NCBI GenBank assembly: GCA_025963775.1
Contig: JAOQAD010000020.1
Location: forward strand, 1 to 64,000
Length of the DNA stretch: 64,000 bases
Source: Bacteroidota bacterium
Lineage (GTDB): Bacteria > Bacteroidota > Bacteroidia > 2-12-FULL-35-15
Reading direction: 5' to 3'
Below, piece by piece: positions 41,901-50,800 of this stretch. Position numbers and translations under genes: made by a program. The notes under the pieces were generated by a model that saw nothing but the letters and a program-made list of their open reading frames with translations, searched no databases and was not told the origin of the DNA. Each line of letters begins with the position of its first letter. Positions within the stretch are counted from its first letter, which is position 1.

Positions 41901-42112
41901 ATACCTTCTACCTGTTCACGGATGGCTATGTGGATCAGTTCGGCGGGGAAAAAGGGAAAAAATTCTCGACCAAGCGATTGAAAGAAACACTGGGCGACAT
42001 GCAGGCGCTTTCAATGAAAGAGCAGGGCGCAAAGCTGAATGCCATTATCGACAGCTGGAAATCGGAAGTGGAGCAGATCGATGATATTTTGGTGATCGGG
42101 ATCCGGTTTTAG
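38930..42112 (+). CDS. two-component-regulator propeller sensor with SpoIIE phosphatase domain
   Basis: About 1060 residues. Signal (MKLTKHILFFLFVLLSGIHSSRA), about 14 Reg_prop blades (repeats of NIWFGTQGGGVSRF and GNIWIATSEGASRF type), a Y_Y_Y domain (about 690-752), one membrane helix (755-778, WWFYTLVVIVALIGISGFI), a coiled coil with DSINYAKKIQDAILP (813-827), and a PP2C/SpoIIE phosphatase (about 840-1060) with VVSGDFYWF and AVDCTGHGVPGAFMS, the metal-binding parts. It senses an outside ligand and dephosphorylates a cytosolic target, probably an anti-sigma antagonist. The TPR protein at 11967 has the same linker without this output. Confidence 0.93.
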   Translation: MKLTKHILFFLFVLLSGIHSSRAQQYNFKNFTPKNGLASSIVNNIFQDSRGYIWFGTQGGGVSRFNGKAFKNYTKAEGLVANDVTFVTEDHSGNIWIATSEGASRFDGVNFTSFTEKDGLSKGSVYCIYADEKNNIWFGMQEGGLNKYDGKTFTAFGTKDGLPSDNLFAITQDKKGDYWLALSNGIAKYDGTRITSYDKHPLINNRTFFCNFTDSKGNVWFGGISGYGVVKYDGSEFHVLEIPDAVKDDFFGSIAEDKKGNIWFATDHGALKYDGKNFHLFNEQQGLSSNGVLSICNDYEGNIWIGTQGGGVNLFNNESFVNFTDKDGLTSKNISTIVQYDNDTYFIGTTGLGLNEYNARTNTFRNSCGIKEVDESTIFSVVIDNGGRIWIGAQEGVFVLKKNRDKYELLNFYNKNVAKTEVLAALKIIQDKNGDLWIASYSSGLFRVHGKEVTNYSTKTGFVSDKVLTVFMDSKNNIWIGTKDAGAVKYDGKTFANYSVKEGLADKSIWAITEDNKGNMFFGTGESGLACYDGKMFRNISVKDGLCSNYILALSFDPIDNGLWLGTEKGINKLKLDNNLGLESVRYYGEQEGYKGIEINQNAILLDKAGDVWFGTINGLSRYNRQYDFPNVTPPKLHLSGIRLAYQIVDWKMYADSVDPSTNLPVNLELSHKNNNLTFDFQAFTTDNVKYTFILEGQDEAWSPLSTNAEAVFTNISPGKTYTFKVKAVNSNGVWSKEVIAFSFSIDPPWWQTWWFYTLVVIVALIGISGFINYRTAQLAKEKKVLEEKVTERTHELKEANDQLSVAFQDIKDSINYAKKIQDAILPLDEEVKKALPQSFVLFKPRDVVSGDFYWFNKKEDKIFIAAVDCTGHGVPGAFMSMIGSSLLNEIISKKGPHDAASVLKKLHQGVRKSLKQDRDSYESKDGMDLALAVIDTTTNTLQYSGAKRPMFHYNNDLFEELKADKQSIGGLEMEDNYNFTNHSLELRPGDTFYLFTDGYVDQFGGEKGKKFSTKRLKETLGDMQALSMKEQGAKLNAIIDSWKSEVEQIDDILVIGIRF

Positions 42113-42149
42113 TTTGTTTGTATTCCCTGGTTTTACCTCTCATTAACCG

Positions 42150-42306
42150 TCATGCCGTGCCACGCCTGCCCCGGGCTTGATCCGGGGACACGGCATCTCT
42201 ATGCAGCCTGTCATGCTGACGAAGGAAGCATCTTCACCCGGTTACCAGGATGCCGGTTTAATAAAAAAGATCCTTCGGCTTCACTCCGTTCCGCTCAGGA
42301 TGACAA
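42150..42306. repeat. two REP-like palindromes before aspS
   Basis: The first hairpin is ATGCCGTG...CACGGCAT with a GC-rich CCCCGGGCTTGATCCGGGG core (about 42151-42197). The second runs from GTCATGCTGACGAAGGA to TCCGCTCAGGATGAC (42209-42304). They resemble the fragment at 33759-33796. Confidence 0.7.
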
Positions 42307-42382
42307 GCCAACGTCATTATTTTTAGTAAATTCGCATGCTTTAAGAGCAGTCTTTTAATATTCAATTTATAATATCAATACC

Positions 42383-44131
42383 ATGTTACGATCACACACT
42401 TGCGGAGAATTACGGATCACACACGTCGGACAAACAGTTACCATCAGCGGATGGGTGCAGGGCATCAGGGATAAAGGCTCGCTGCTCTGGATCGATCTGC
42501 GCGACCGTTACGGCATTACACAGGTGACCATTGAAACGGAAAATGCAGCAAAAGAGCTGGTAGAAACTGCACGTACACTTGGGCGTGAGTTCGTGATCAG
42601 CGTTACAGGAAAGGTAAACGAACGCTATTCAAAATCCGATAAGATCCCAACCGGCGACATCGAGATCAGCCCGGAAAAAATAACAGTGCTCAATCCGGCG
42701 ATCACACCGCCATTTACAATCGAAGATGAGACCGATGGCGGAGATGATATCCGAATGAAATACCGTTACCTCGATTTAAGAAGGAACCCGGTAAGAAGGA
42801 ACCTGGAGCTGCGCCACCGCCTCGCTATCGAAACGCGCCTTTTTTTAGACAAGCTCAGTTTCCTCGAAGTGGAAACTCCTGTACTGATCAAATCAACCCC
42901 GGAAGGCGCGCGCGATTTCGTGGTGCCTTCACGTATGAACCAGGGCGAGTTCTATGCCTTGCCGCAATCGCCGCAAACATTCAAGCAATTGCTGATGGTG
43001 GGTGGTTTCGACCGTTATTACCAGATCGTGAAATGTTTCAGGGATGAGGACCTTCGTGCCGACAGGCAGCCGGAGTTCACCCAGATCGATTGTGAAATGG
43101 CCTTTGTAGAGCAGGAAGATATTTTAAACACCTTTGAAGGACTGGTGCGCCATTTATTTAAATCGGTGAAGAATGTTGATATTCCTGAGCTTTCACGCAT
43201 GACCTATGCGGATGCGATGAAATATTATGGAAATGATAAACCGGACATCCGCTTTGAAATGAAGTTTATAGAGCTGAATGATGTGGTGAAAGGTAAAGAG
43301 TTCAAAGTATTCAATGATGCAGGATTAGTAGTCGGGATTTGTGCGAAGGGCGCAGCGGAATATACACGCAAACAGCTGGATGAGCTGACGGAGTTTGTGA
43401 AGAAACCGCAGATCGGCGCAACGGGATTGGTCTATGCACGCTACAATGCCGACGGAACGATCAAGTCATCCGTAGATAAATTTTATAACGAAGAGGAATT
43501 AAAAAAATGGGCTGCAGCATTCAATGCGCAACCCGGAGACCTGATGCTGATCCTTGCCGGTGAAGAGCATAAAACACGCAAAGCACTGTCGGAGCTGCGT
43601 TTGGAAATGGGCACACGCCTGGGCTTACGCGATAAAAATACATTTGCCTGCCATTGGGTGATCGATTTTCCACTGCTCGAATACAGCGAGGAAACATCCC
43701 GCTGGCATGCCATGCATCACCCGTTCACTTCTCCGAAGCCGGAAGACATCGCCTTGCTGGAAACCGATCCCGGAAAGGTAAGGGCGAATGCTTACGACAT
43801 GGTGATCAATGGAGTGGAAGTGGGGGGCGGCTCTATCCGCATCTTCAACAAAGAGCTGCAGGCCAAAATGTTCGGCTTGCTCGGCTTTACAAAAGAGGAA
43901 GCGCAGGCACAGTTCGGATTCCTAATGAATGCATTTGAGTTCGGTGCGCCTCCGCATGGCGGCATCGCATTCGGCTTCGACCGCCTCTGTTCGCTGTTTG
44001 GCGGCGTTGATGTGATCCGCGATTTTATTGCATTTCCGAAGAACAATTCCGGCCGCGATGTGATGATCGATTCTCCTTCACCGATCTCCGATGTGCAGCT
44101 GAATGAGCTGGCGATAGCGCTGAAGAAATAA
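42383..44131 (+). CDS. aspS: aspartyl-tRNA synthetase
   Basis: A 582-residue class II synthetase. N-terminal OB-fold anticodon domain ([38 protein letters not shown]), motif 2 region ([18 protein letters not shown]), the GAD insertion (about 280-420), and motif 3 GIAFGFDRL near residue 535. Length and layout are those of the bacterial AspRS, which charges tRNA-Asp. A terminator follows. Confidence 0.97.
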   Translation: MLRSHTCGELRITHVGQTVTISGWVQGIRDKGSLLWIDLRDRYGITQVTIETENAAKELVETARTLGREFVISVTGKVNERYSKSDKIPTGDIEISPEKITVLNPAITPPFTIEDETDGGDDIRMKYRYLDLRRNPVRRNLELRHRLAIETRLFLDKLSFLEVETPVLIKSTPEGARDFVVPSRMNQGEFYALPQSPQTFKQLLMVGGFDRYYQIVKCFRDEDLRADRQPEFTQIDCEMAFVEQEDILNTFEGLVRHLFKSVKNVDIPELSRMTYADAMKYYGNDKPDIRFEMKFIELNDVVKGKEFKVFNDAGLVVGICAKGAAEYTRKQLDELTEFVKKPQIGATGLVYARYNADGTIKSSVDKFYNEEELKKWAAAFNAQPGDLMLILAGEEHKTRKALSELRLEMGTRLGLRDKNTFACHWVIDFPLLEYSEETSRWHAMHHPFTSPKPEDIALLETDPGKVRANAYDMVINGVEVGGGSIRIFNKELQAKMFGLLGFTKEEAQAQFGFLMNAFEFGAPPHGGIAFGFDRLCSLFGGVDVIRDFIAFPKNNSGRDVMIDSPSPISDVQLNELAIALKK

Positions 44132-44160
44132 TAAAGCTTGCAAAAACGATGTTTTACAGA

Positions 44161-44190
44161 AAACCCTGCCTTTTGGCGGGGTTTCCTGTT
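44161..44190 (+). terminator. hairpin terminator after aspS
   Basis: AAACCCTGCC (44161-44170) and GGCGGGGTTT (44175-44184) with one G-T wobble, then a weak T-rich stretch. Confidence 0.55.
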
Positions 44191-44302
44191 ATTTAGGCTG
44201 TCTTATTTATTCTGCGGTAAGGCGCCTGCCCTGTTTTGTCCGTACCTTTACTGTGTTTCTGCTATTTAAAAGCGAAGCTTATTTCCCCTAATACCAACGA
44301 AA

Positions 44303-47300
44303 ATGAAAAAAATCTTCCTCCTTTTCCCTTTGTTTTTTGCCGCGGCCGTCCTGCACGGACAGGCCTGTTTCAAGAATGAGCCTTATTTGCATGAACAGCA
44401 GTCAATGGTGTCCGGGGACATGATCACGAAGGCCGTATTAGCAGACATGAACAATGATGCTGTTACAGACATGGTTGGCTTTGATGTGATCGGGAACCTC
44501 ATCAGCTTTTATATGCAGCAGCCCGGCGGAAGCTTTCTGAAAACGGACTCGCTTCATTACAACGATAATTATCTGAATGTAAAACTGAAGGTGATCGATA
44601 TTGATAATAACGGCACCCGCGATGTTGCGGCATTGCTGGATTACGGGGTGTTATTCATCTATACCGATGGGGCTGGGCACATCGTATCACTTGATACGCT
44701 CCTGCAGGGCGATAATGCCTACGTTTTTGAGATCGGGGATTATAACGATGATGGTATCAATGATGTGGTCATTAACACCAGTGCTCCGGCTGCAAAAGTG
44801 TATGCGGGAACAGTGTCATCCGGATATATACTGAAGGACAGCATCCAGGCAAATTTCCGCTACATCAGGATTACAGACATGAATAATGATGGGAAAAATG
44901 ATATTGTTTACGGAGGTGATTGTTATGCCTGTGCGGGACCGGAAGATGGCGGGGTTTTATCAAAGGATCCGAATGATTCACTGGTGCAGGTTTTTTCTGT
45001 GCCTTCCAATTATCATTATTTCATGCAAACCGCGGATTTGTATACGGATGGAATGCCGGATATTCAATTGTCGAATGGCTTCAGCATCATGAGCTATAAG
45101 AACAACGGCGGTTTTTCGTTCACACTCACACAGCAGGTGAATTATATGCCTCATGCAGGGTTTGCACAGTATAACTGGTTTACGAGCGATATTGATACCG
45201 ATGGCGATGCAGATTTTGTACTGAGTGTGGACGATAAGTCATTCATTTTTTATAATAGTGCAGGACTTTTGGACACAGTGAATTTTTCTGTGTTCACCAC
45301 TCCTTTAAATGTGCTTGGAGTGGCGGATATGAACTCAGACGGTGAAGATGACATTGTATTGCAGCGGAACGACACCACGCAGGCAACATACGCTTTCCTG
45401 AATAAAGGGAATGGTGTGTTTGAAGGGGCGAACTTCATGAATTATGAATACGGGGGATATGGTGCGATTAACAGCATGCACATTGTTAAAACCACTCCCA
45501 TCGATCTTGATCACGATGGTTTTACTGAAATTATTGCATCCGGCATATCCGGCTTAACCGTGTATCATAACAATGGGAACAGGACCTGGGACCGCGCTAC
45601 TGTGCTCTGGCCTTATAGCTCCGCGTATTCCGATTGCGTAGATTTTGATTTCGGCTATCTGAATAACGACAGTACGTATGATTGCGCAATGCTTTCAAGC
45701 GGCTCATCCGGCCCGGTGCTGCAGATCTACTATGGCATCACGGGTGCCCTCGGAACAACGTATGACAGCGTGAAGATCATTCCGCAGTATACAAATACCA
45801 ATATGATAAAGCTTGCGGATATTAACGGTGATGGATGGAAAGACCTGGTGCTCACGCTCCGGCCTCCAATGAGCGGTATTGCGGAGATCCATATTCGTCT
45901 GAACAATGGCAATGGCAGTTTTGGGCCGGCAATTTCACCTTATCCTTCGGGACTTCCGCCATTGTTCAATACGGAAACGTATCTGAGAGTAGCAGATTAT
46001 GACAATGATAATGACCAGGACATTTTCTTTATGTCGCTGGGCGCTGTAGCTTTTGCAAAATGCACAGGCGGCACTTCATTTGCTCCACCTGTATATGTTC
46101 CATGGCCCTATTCATCGTACAAATACATCATTGCAAATGCGAATAACGATGGTTTTCTTGACATCATTACGCTGTCCTATGCAAACGATACGATCAAAAC
46201 ATTTACCGGCAGCTCCGCAGGGTTCACATTCAACAGCTACGTGATCGGGCCTCCGGGCCTGAGAGATATAACCGCGAAGGACATTGATAACGACGGGAAT
46301 GTGGATATTCTCGCACTTGATCCTTATAACAGCAGCGTTGATATAATGATGGGACAGGGAACAGGCAGCTTTGTCTACGGAAGCACAGTGCCTTTACACT
46401 ACCAGGCCAATAACAGCAGCGAAACGGTGATATCCGAAGACTTTGACAACAACGGCTTTGCAGATATCATCACAACGCAGGGGCCGCAGTACGTTGGGGA
46501 TCATTCCAAGGTCTTCTTCTTTTACAGTGATACGCTCGAGCTAAACATAACAAGCGGTGCAACGATATGTGAAGACAAGACATTAAGCCTGCAGACGCCG
46601 GCATCATCTTCAATAGACTGGTTTCAGAACAGTGTTGACATGGGACAGCACAATGTAAATCCGCTCACGGTATCACAAACAGGAATTTACACGGCCACAG
46701 TTATTAATAATTATGGCTGTGCAATTACAAGTGACAGCATCACCATTTATGTGTCTTCCTGCGATTCTGTATGGCCCGGCGATGCAACTATGAATGGCGT
46801 TTGCGATGGCTCCGACCTGCTGAGCCTGGGTGTGAATTATGGCGCAACAGGCACTGTAAGAGCATTGCAGGATAATACATGGTCGGCTCATGCTGCCAGC
46901 GACTGGGGTGTAGCCGCTAACGGGCTTGATCTTAAATTCTCCGACTGCAATGGCGATGGCTCTGTAGATATGAATGATACGCTGGCGATCGTCCAGAACT
47001 TTGCTTCCCTGCACACCTTGTCACCAATCGTTGATGCGCTGCCTTTATCAACACCCGTTTTTTATTTTACGACTGCTTCCGGTTCGTATTTACCGGGGCA
47101 GTATATTGATGTGGACATCTGGCTTGGTTCTTCTGTAAACCCGGTAAATAATTTATACGGAATTGCATTTGACATTCAGTATGATGCTTCTGTTGTGGAG
47201 CCGGCAACAGAGCTCCTGTCCTTCTCAAACAGCTGGTTCGCTTCGCCCTGGGTAAACGCGGTAATGCTGAGGAAACCGGATGCCGCTGCCAATACTTTTC

Positions 47301-47788
47301 ATGCTGCTATCAGCCGCACCGATCATTTAAATGCAGATGGCTTTGGAAAGATCGCGTCTTTCCGCTGCCAGGCCCTGAACTCGATCCTTACATCAACGCC
47401 GCTTACGTTTTCAGTATCAGGCTATAGCGCTAACGATTCCTCATTGGCTCCTGTCTTCTTTAGCAGGATCTCCCATACGATAAGTATTGACCCATTGGGA
47501 ACAACAGTACCTGAAGAAGAGAATGATCCGGGCGTGGTTATTTATCCGAACCCGTATTCAGATCATGCTGAAATAGCTTATTTTATTAACAGGCAGTCCA
47601 ATGTAAGCATAGAAGTATACGATGCGATGGGGCAGCTTATAGAAACACTCGTGAAGGACAGCCAGCCTGCAGGAGAGCATCATTGCCAGTTCTCTGCAAA
47701 GCAAAAAGGATTTACCGGCGGAATTTATTTTGTGAAGGTCAGCATTGATGGAAAAATAACCATGAAGAGAATTATAGAGATGAAATAA
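44303..47788 (+). CDS. FG-GAP/VCBS-repeat T9SS protein with dockerin-like and cohesin-like modules
   Basis: 1161 residues. Signal (MKKIFLLFPLFFAAAVLHG), then an FG-GAP/VCBS propeller (residues 30-740) full of calcium-type loops such as DMNNDAVTDMVG, DIDNNGTRDVA and DIDTDGDADF. Next an Ig-like domain (about 745-822, ICEDKTLSLQTP...GIYTATVINNYGC), then a dockerin-like region from 823 with two 12-residue EF-hand loops (DATMNGVCDGSD and DCNGDGSVDMND). A cohesin-like beta domain follows (YLPGQYIDVDIWLGSSVNPVNNLYGIAFDIQYD), and a T9SS type A domain ends the protein (1078-1161). Its tail is paralogous to that of the next gene. Large surface protein, ligand unknown. Confidence 0.88.
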   Translation: MKKIFLLFPLFFAAAVLHGQACFKNEPYLHEQQSMVSGDMITKAVLADMNNDAVTDMVGFDVIGNLISFYMQQPGGSFLKTDSLHYNDNYLNVKLKVIDIDNNGTRDVAALLDYGVLFIYTDGAGHIVSLDTLLQGDNAYVFEIGDYNDDGINDVVINTSAPAAKVYAGTVSSGYILKDSIQANFRYIRITDMNNDGKNDIVYGGDCYACAGPEDGGVLSKDPNDSLVQVFSVPSNYHYFMQTADLYTDGMPDIQLSNGFSIMSYKNNGGFSFTLTQQVNYMPHAGFAQYNWFTSDIDTDGDADFVLSVDDKSFIFYNSAGLLDTVNFSVFTTPLNVLGVADMNSDGEDDIVLQRNDTTQATYAFLNKGNGVFEGANFMNYEYGGYGAINSMHIVKTTPIDLDHDGFTEIIASGISGLTVYHNNGNRTWDRATVLWPYSSAYSDCVDFDFGYLNNDSTYDCAMLSSGSSGPVLQIYYGITGALGTTYDSVKIIPQYTNTNMIKLADINGDGWKDLVLTLRPPMSGIAEIHIRLNNGNGSFGPAISPYPSGLPPLFNTETYLRVADYDNDNDQDIFFMSLGAVAFAKCTGGTSFAPPVYVPWPYSSYKYIIANANNDGFLDIITLSYANDTIKTFTGSSAGFTFNSYVIGPPGLRDITAKDIDNDGNVDILALDPYNSSVDIMMGQGTGSFVYGSTVPLHYQANNSSETVISEDFDNNGFADIITTQGPQYVGDHSKVFFFYSDTLELNITSGATICEDKTLSLQTPASSSIDWFQNSVDMGQHNVNPLTVSQTGIYTATVINNYGCAITSDSITIYVSSCDSVWPGDATMNGVCDGSDLLSLGVNYGATGTVRALQDNTWSAHAASDWGVAANGLDLKFSDCNGDGSVDMNDTLAIVQNFASLHTLSPIVDALPLSTPVFYFTTASGSYLPGQYIDVDIWLGSSVNPVNNLYGIAFDIQYDASVVEPATELLSFSNSWFASPWVNAVMLRKPDAAANTFHAAISRTDHLNADGFGKIASFRCQALNSILTSTPLTFSVSGYSANDSSLAPVFFSRISHTISIDPLGTTVPEEENDPGVVIYPNPYSDHAEIAYFINRQSNVSIEVYDAMGQLIETLVKDSQPAGEHHCQFSAKQKGFTGGIYFVKVSIDGKITMKRIIEMK

Positions 47789-47833
47789 GCTGTTCTTAGT
47801 ACGTAATAGTTATAATTATCAATTCATATAAAA

Positions 47834-50800
47834 ATGAAAAAAATTATCTTATTCTTTCTGTTGGCGATAAGCCAATTGATGAACGCACAGTGCCTGAACG
47901 GAGCCTATACCATAGGTGGAACAGCTCCCGATTACACCACCATCACTTCTGCTGTGAGCGCCTTAACCGCGAATGGCGTTTGCGGCCCCGTGGTGTTCAA
48001 CATCCGCTCAGGTATATACGCCGAACAGGTCATCATTCCGGCCATCACAGGAAGCTCCGCTTCAAACACCATCACCTTTCAGTCGGAAGCGCTCGACAGC
48101 ACTGCGGTGACGGTTCAGGCGTCCGGATCATTCAGCAACAATTCGATTTTCAAGCTGAACGGTGTGGATTATGTTAAATTCTACAAGCTGAAAGTAAAGA
48201 ACACCGCTACAACGTTTGGCTGTGTGTTCATGATACAAAACAGCTCCGACAATAATACCATCAGTAATTGTATCATTGAAAACCTTGTAAGCACAGCAAC
48301 AAGCGCAAACAGGTACCTGGTCAACTCGGGCACGGATAATGAGAACATCAGCATTACGAATAATTATTTTTTGGGCGGCACCCGCGCTGTGAATTTTACA
48401 GGCACTTTTACAGTCCCTACTTCATTTACGATCAGCGGCAATAAGTTTCAAAACCAGTTTGAATACGGTGTTTTCTTAACGGATGTTAAGAGCCCGAAGA
48501 TCACAGGAAATGTGTTCAGCTACTCCACGGCCTTGTCTTCCTACGCCATCCGCTTATTCAGGTGCAATGACTCCACTGTTATTTCAAATAACCGCATTAC
48601 CCTGAATGGAGGAACAGGAATGTCAGTTGAATATTGTACAGGCCTTGCATCAAAAAACATCCTGATCGCTAACAATGTGATCAATGGCTCGGCAAGCTCG
48701 TCCGGGATCGGTGTGGGAAACAGCTATAAGCTCGGGGTGTATCACAATACGGTGGTTATCAACGGGACATACACCGGGAACTATTGCATGTATGGTGAAA
48801 CCACCGATGCAACAGATGTTGTAAAGAACAATATTTTTTACCAGCAGGGTATCGGGAAAACGATGTACACGCTCCTGGGCGGAACATTTACATCCGATTA
48901 CAATGATATGTACAGCCTCACGGCTGCTTTCGGATATTTTAACGGCACGACCTGCAACACATTTTCCGATTGGCAAACGATCACCGGCATGGATGCACAC
49001 AGCCTGAATATTATTCCGCAGTTTGTATCTTCATCCGATCTTCACATTTCAACCGACTTTTCCCAGAACCTGGTATTGCCTTATTTTTCAGCTGTTCCGG
49101 TCGACATGGAAGGAACGGTACGTGATATAAGCTCTCCTTATTTCGGTGCATACGAGTTCTTTAATGTCCCGATCCCTGATGATGCCTCTGTTAGCCAGCT
49201 TTTAAGCCCTGCTGTAAGAACCTGCCAGGGTATAGTTCCTGTGAGGATGTTATTGAAAAATTACGGGATCAATAATCTTACATCAGCAACAATTAACTGG
49301 TCGGTGAATGGCGCGATACAGCCTTCTTACAGCTGGACAGGCAATCTTAATTTTTATGATTCCACATCGGTAATTATCGGAAGCTGGAATTTTTCGAACC
49401 TCGGAAGCTATGCTTTTAAAGTATGGAGCTCTGATCCGAATGCTTCCGCCGATGGCTTTGTGCTGAATGATACGCTCACAGCTCCAATCACATATTCGCG
49501 CTTAAATGGTGTGTATACTGTTGGCGGCGCATCACCTGATTTTATAAATTTTAATGCAGCAGTAAGTGCGCTCACTGTAAGGGGAGTTTGCGGCCCTGTG
49601 ACCTTTAATGTAAGGAACGGCACGTATTATGAGCAATTGAATATTCCGCTGATCAATGGTGTAAGCGCCGTGAACAGGGTCACTTTTCAATCCGAAAGCG
49701 GCATCAACACTGCGGTAGTGTTGAATAACAACGTGATCAACAATACATACACACTTTACCTGAATGGCTCCGATGACCTGGAGTTTAAGAACATGACGAT
49801 CACCGGGACCAACGGGAACAGTAATATCATTGTGCGCGTGGAGAATGGTTCGGATAATAATTTGTTCTATAACAATAAAATCACCGGCTGGGCCACTTAT
49901 ACAAGCTTTTGTATATCCTCAGGCAGCAGCGGCGCAACAAACAACAATCACAATCAATACATCGCCAATGATATATACGGAGGAACGATCGGGCTCAATA
50001 TTGAAGGACAAGGAAGTGTGATGTCATTTTTGCAAACCGGGACAGTTATTTCCGGCAACACTTTTCATGATCAGTTAACGAAGGCACTCCAGATGTTCAG
50101 CCAGGATTCTCTTGTTGTTTCATCAAATACGTTTACAAGCAGCACCACTTTTACGCAGGCTTCTATTTTCCTGCAGTATTACAATTATACATCTTTTATC
50201 AAGAACAGGATCTCTGCAAGCAATTCAGGCCTCAGCCTGGGAAGCGCTTTATCACCGGCAACTGCCGGGGTCATTGCAAATAACTTCATAGATTGTTCAG
50301 GAAGTGCTTCCATCGTTGGGTTGAGCACGGACATGCCAACCATTTACAACAATTCAATAAACATAACCAATACCAATGCTGCGAGCATTGGGGCATCCCT
50401 TTCTGCAAATGTGAATTTTAAAAACAACATTGTTGTAAATAGCGGAGGAGGATTTGCACTTGCTATTCCTGCTTCTGCCGGAAGCCTCCTTTCCAATAAC
50501 AATGACCTGTATGTTACCGGTGCAGCCCTTGCAAAGAAAGGAACAGCAACGTATGCAACATTGCCTGCCTGGAATGCGGCAACAAGCCTTGATGCGAATT
50601 CCGTTTCGTTCAATCCCATGTTTATGTCCACAAGCAACCTCCATGTTTTGAATCCTGCCCTCGCTAATGCAGGCGCATCCGTTGCCGGGATCATTACGGA
50701 TGATATCGACGGAGATTTAAGAAACCTTTCAACTCCGGGGATCGGTGCGGATGAGATCGTAAGCTCCGCAAAAGATATTCTTACATTCAACTTTAACAGC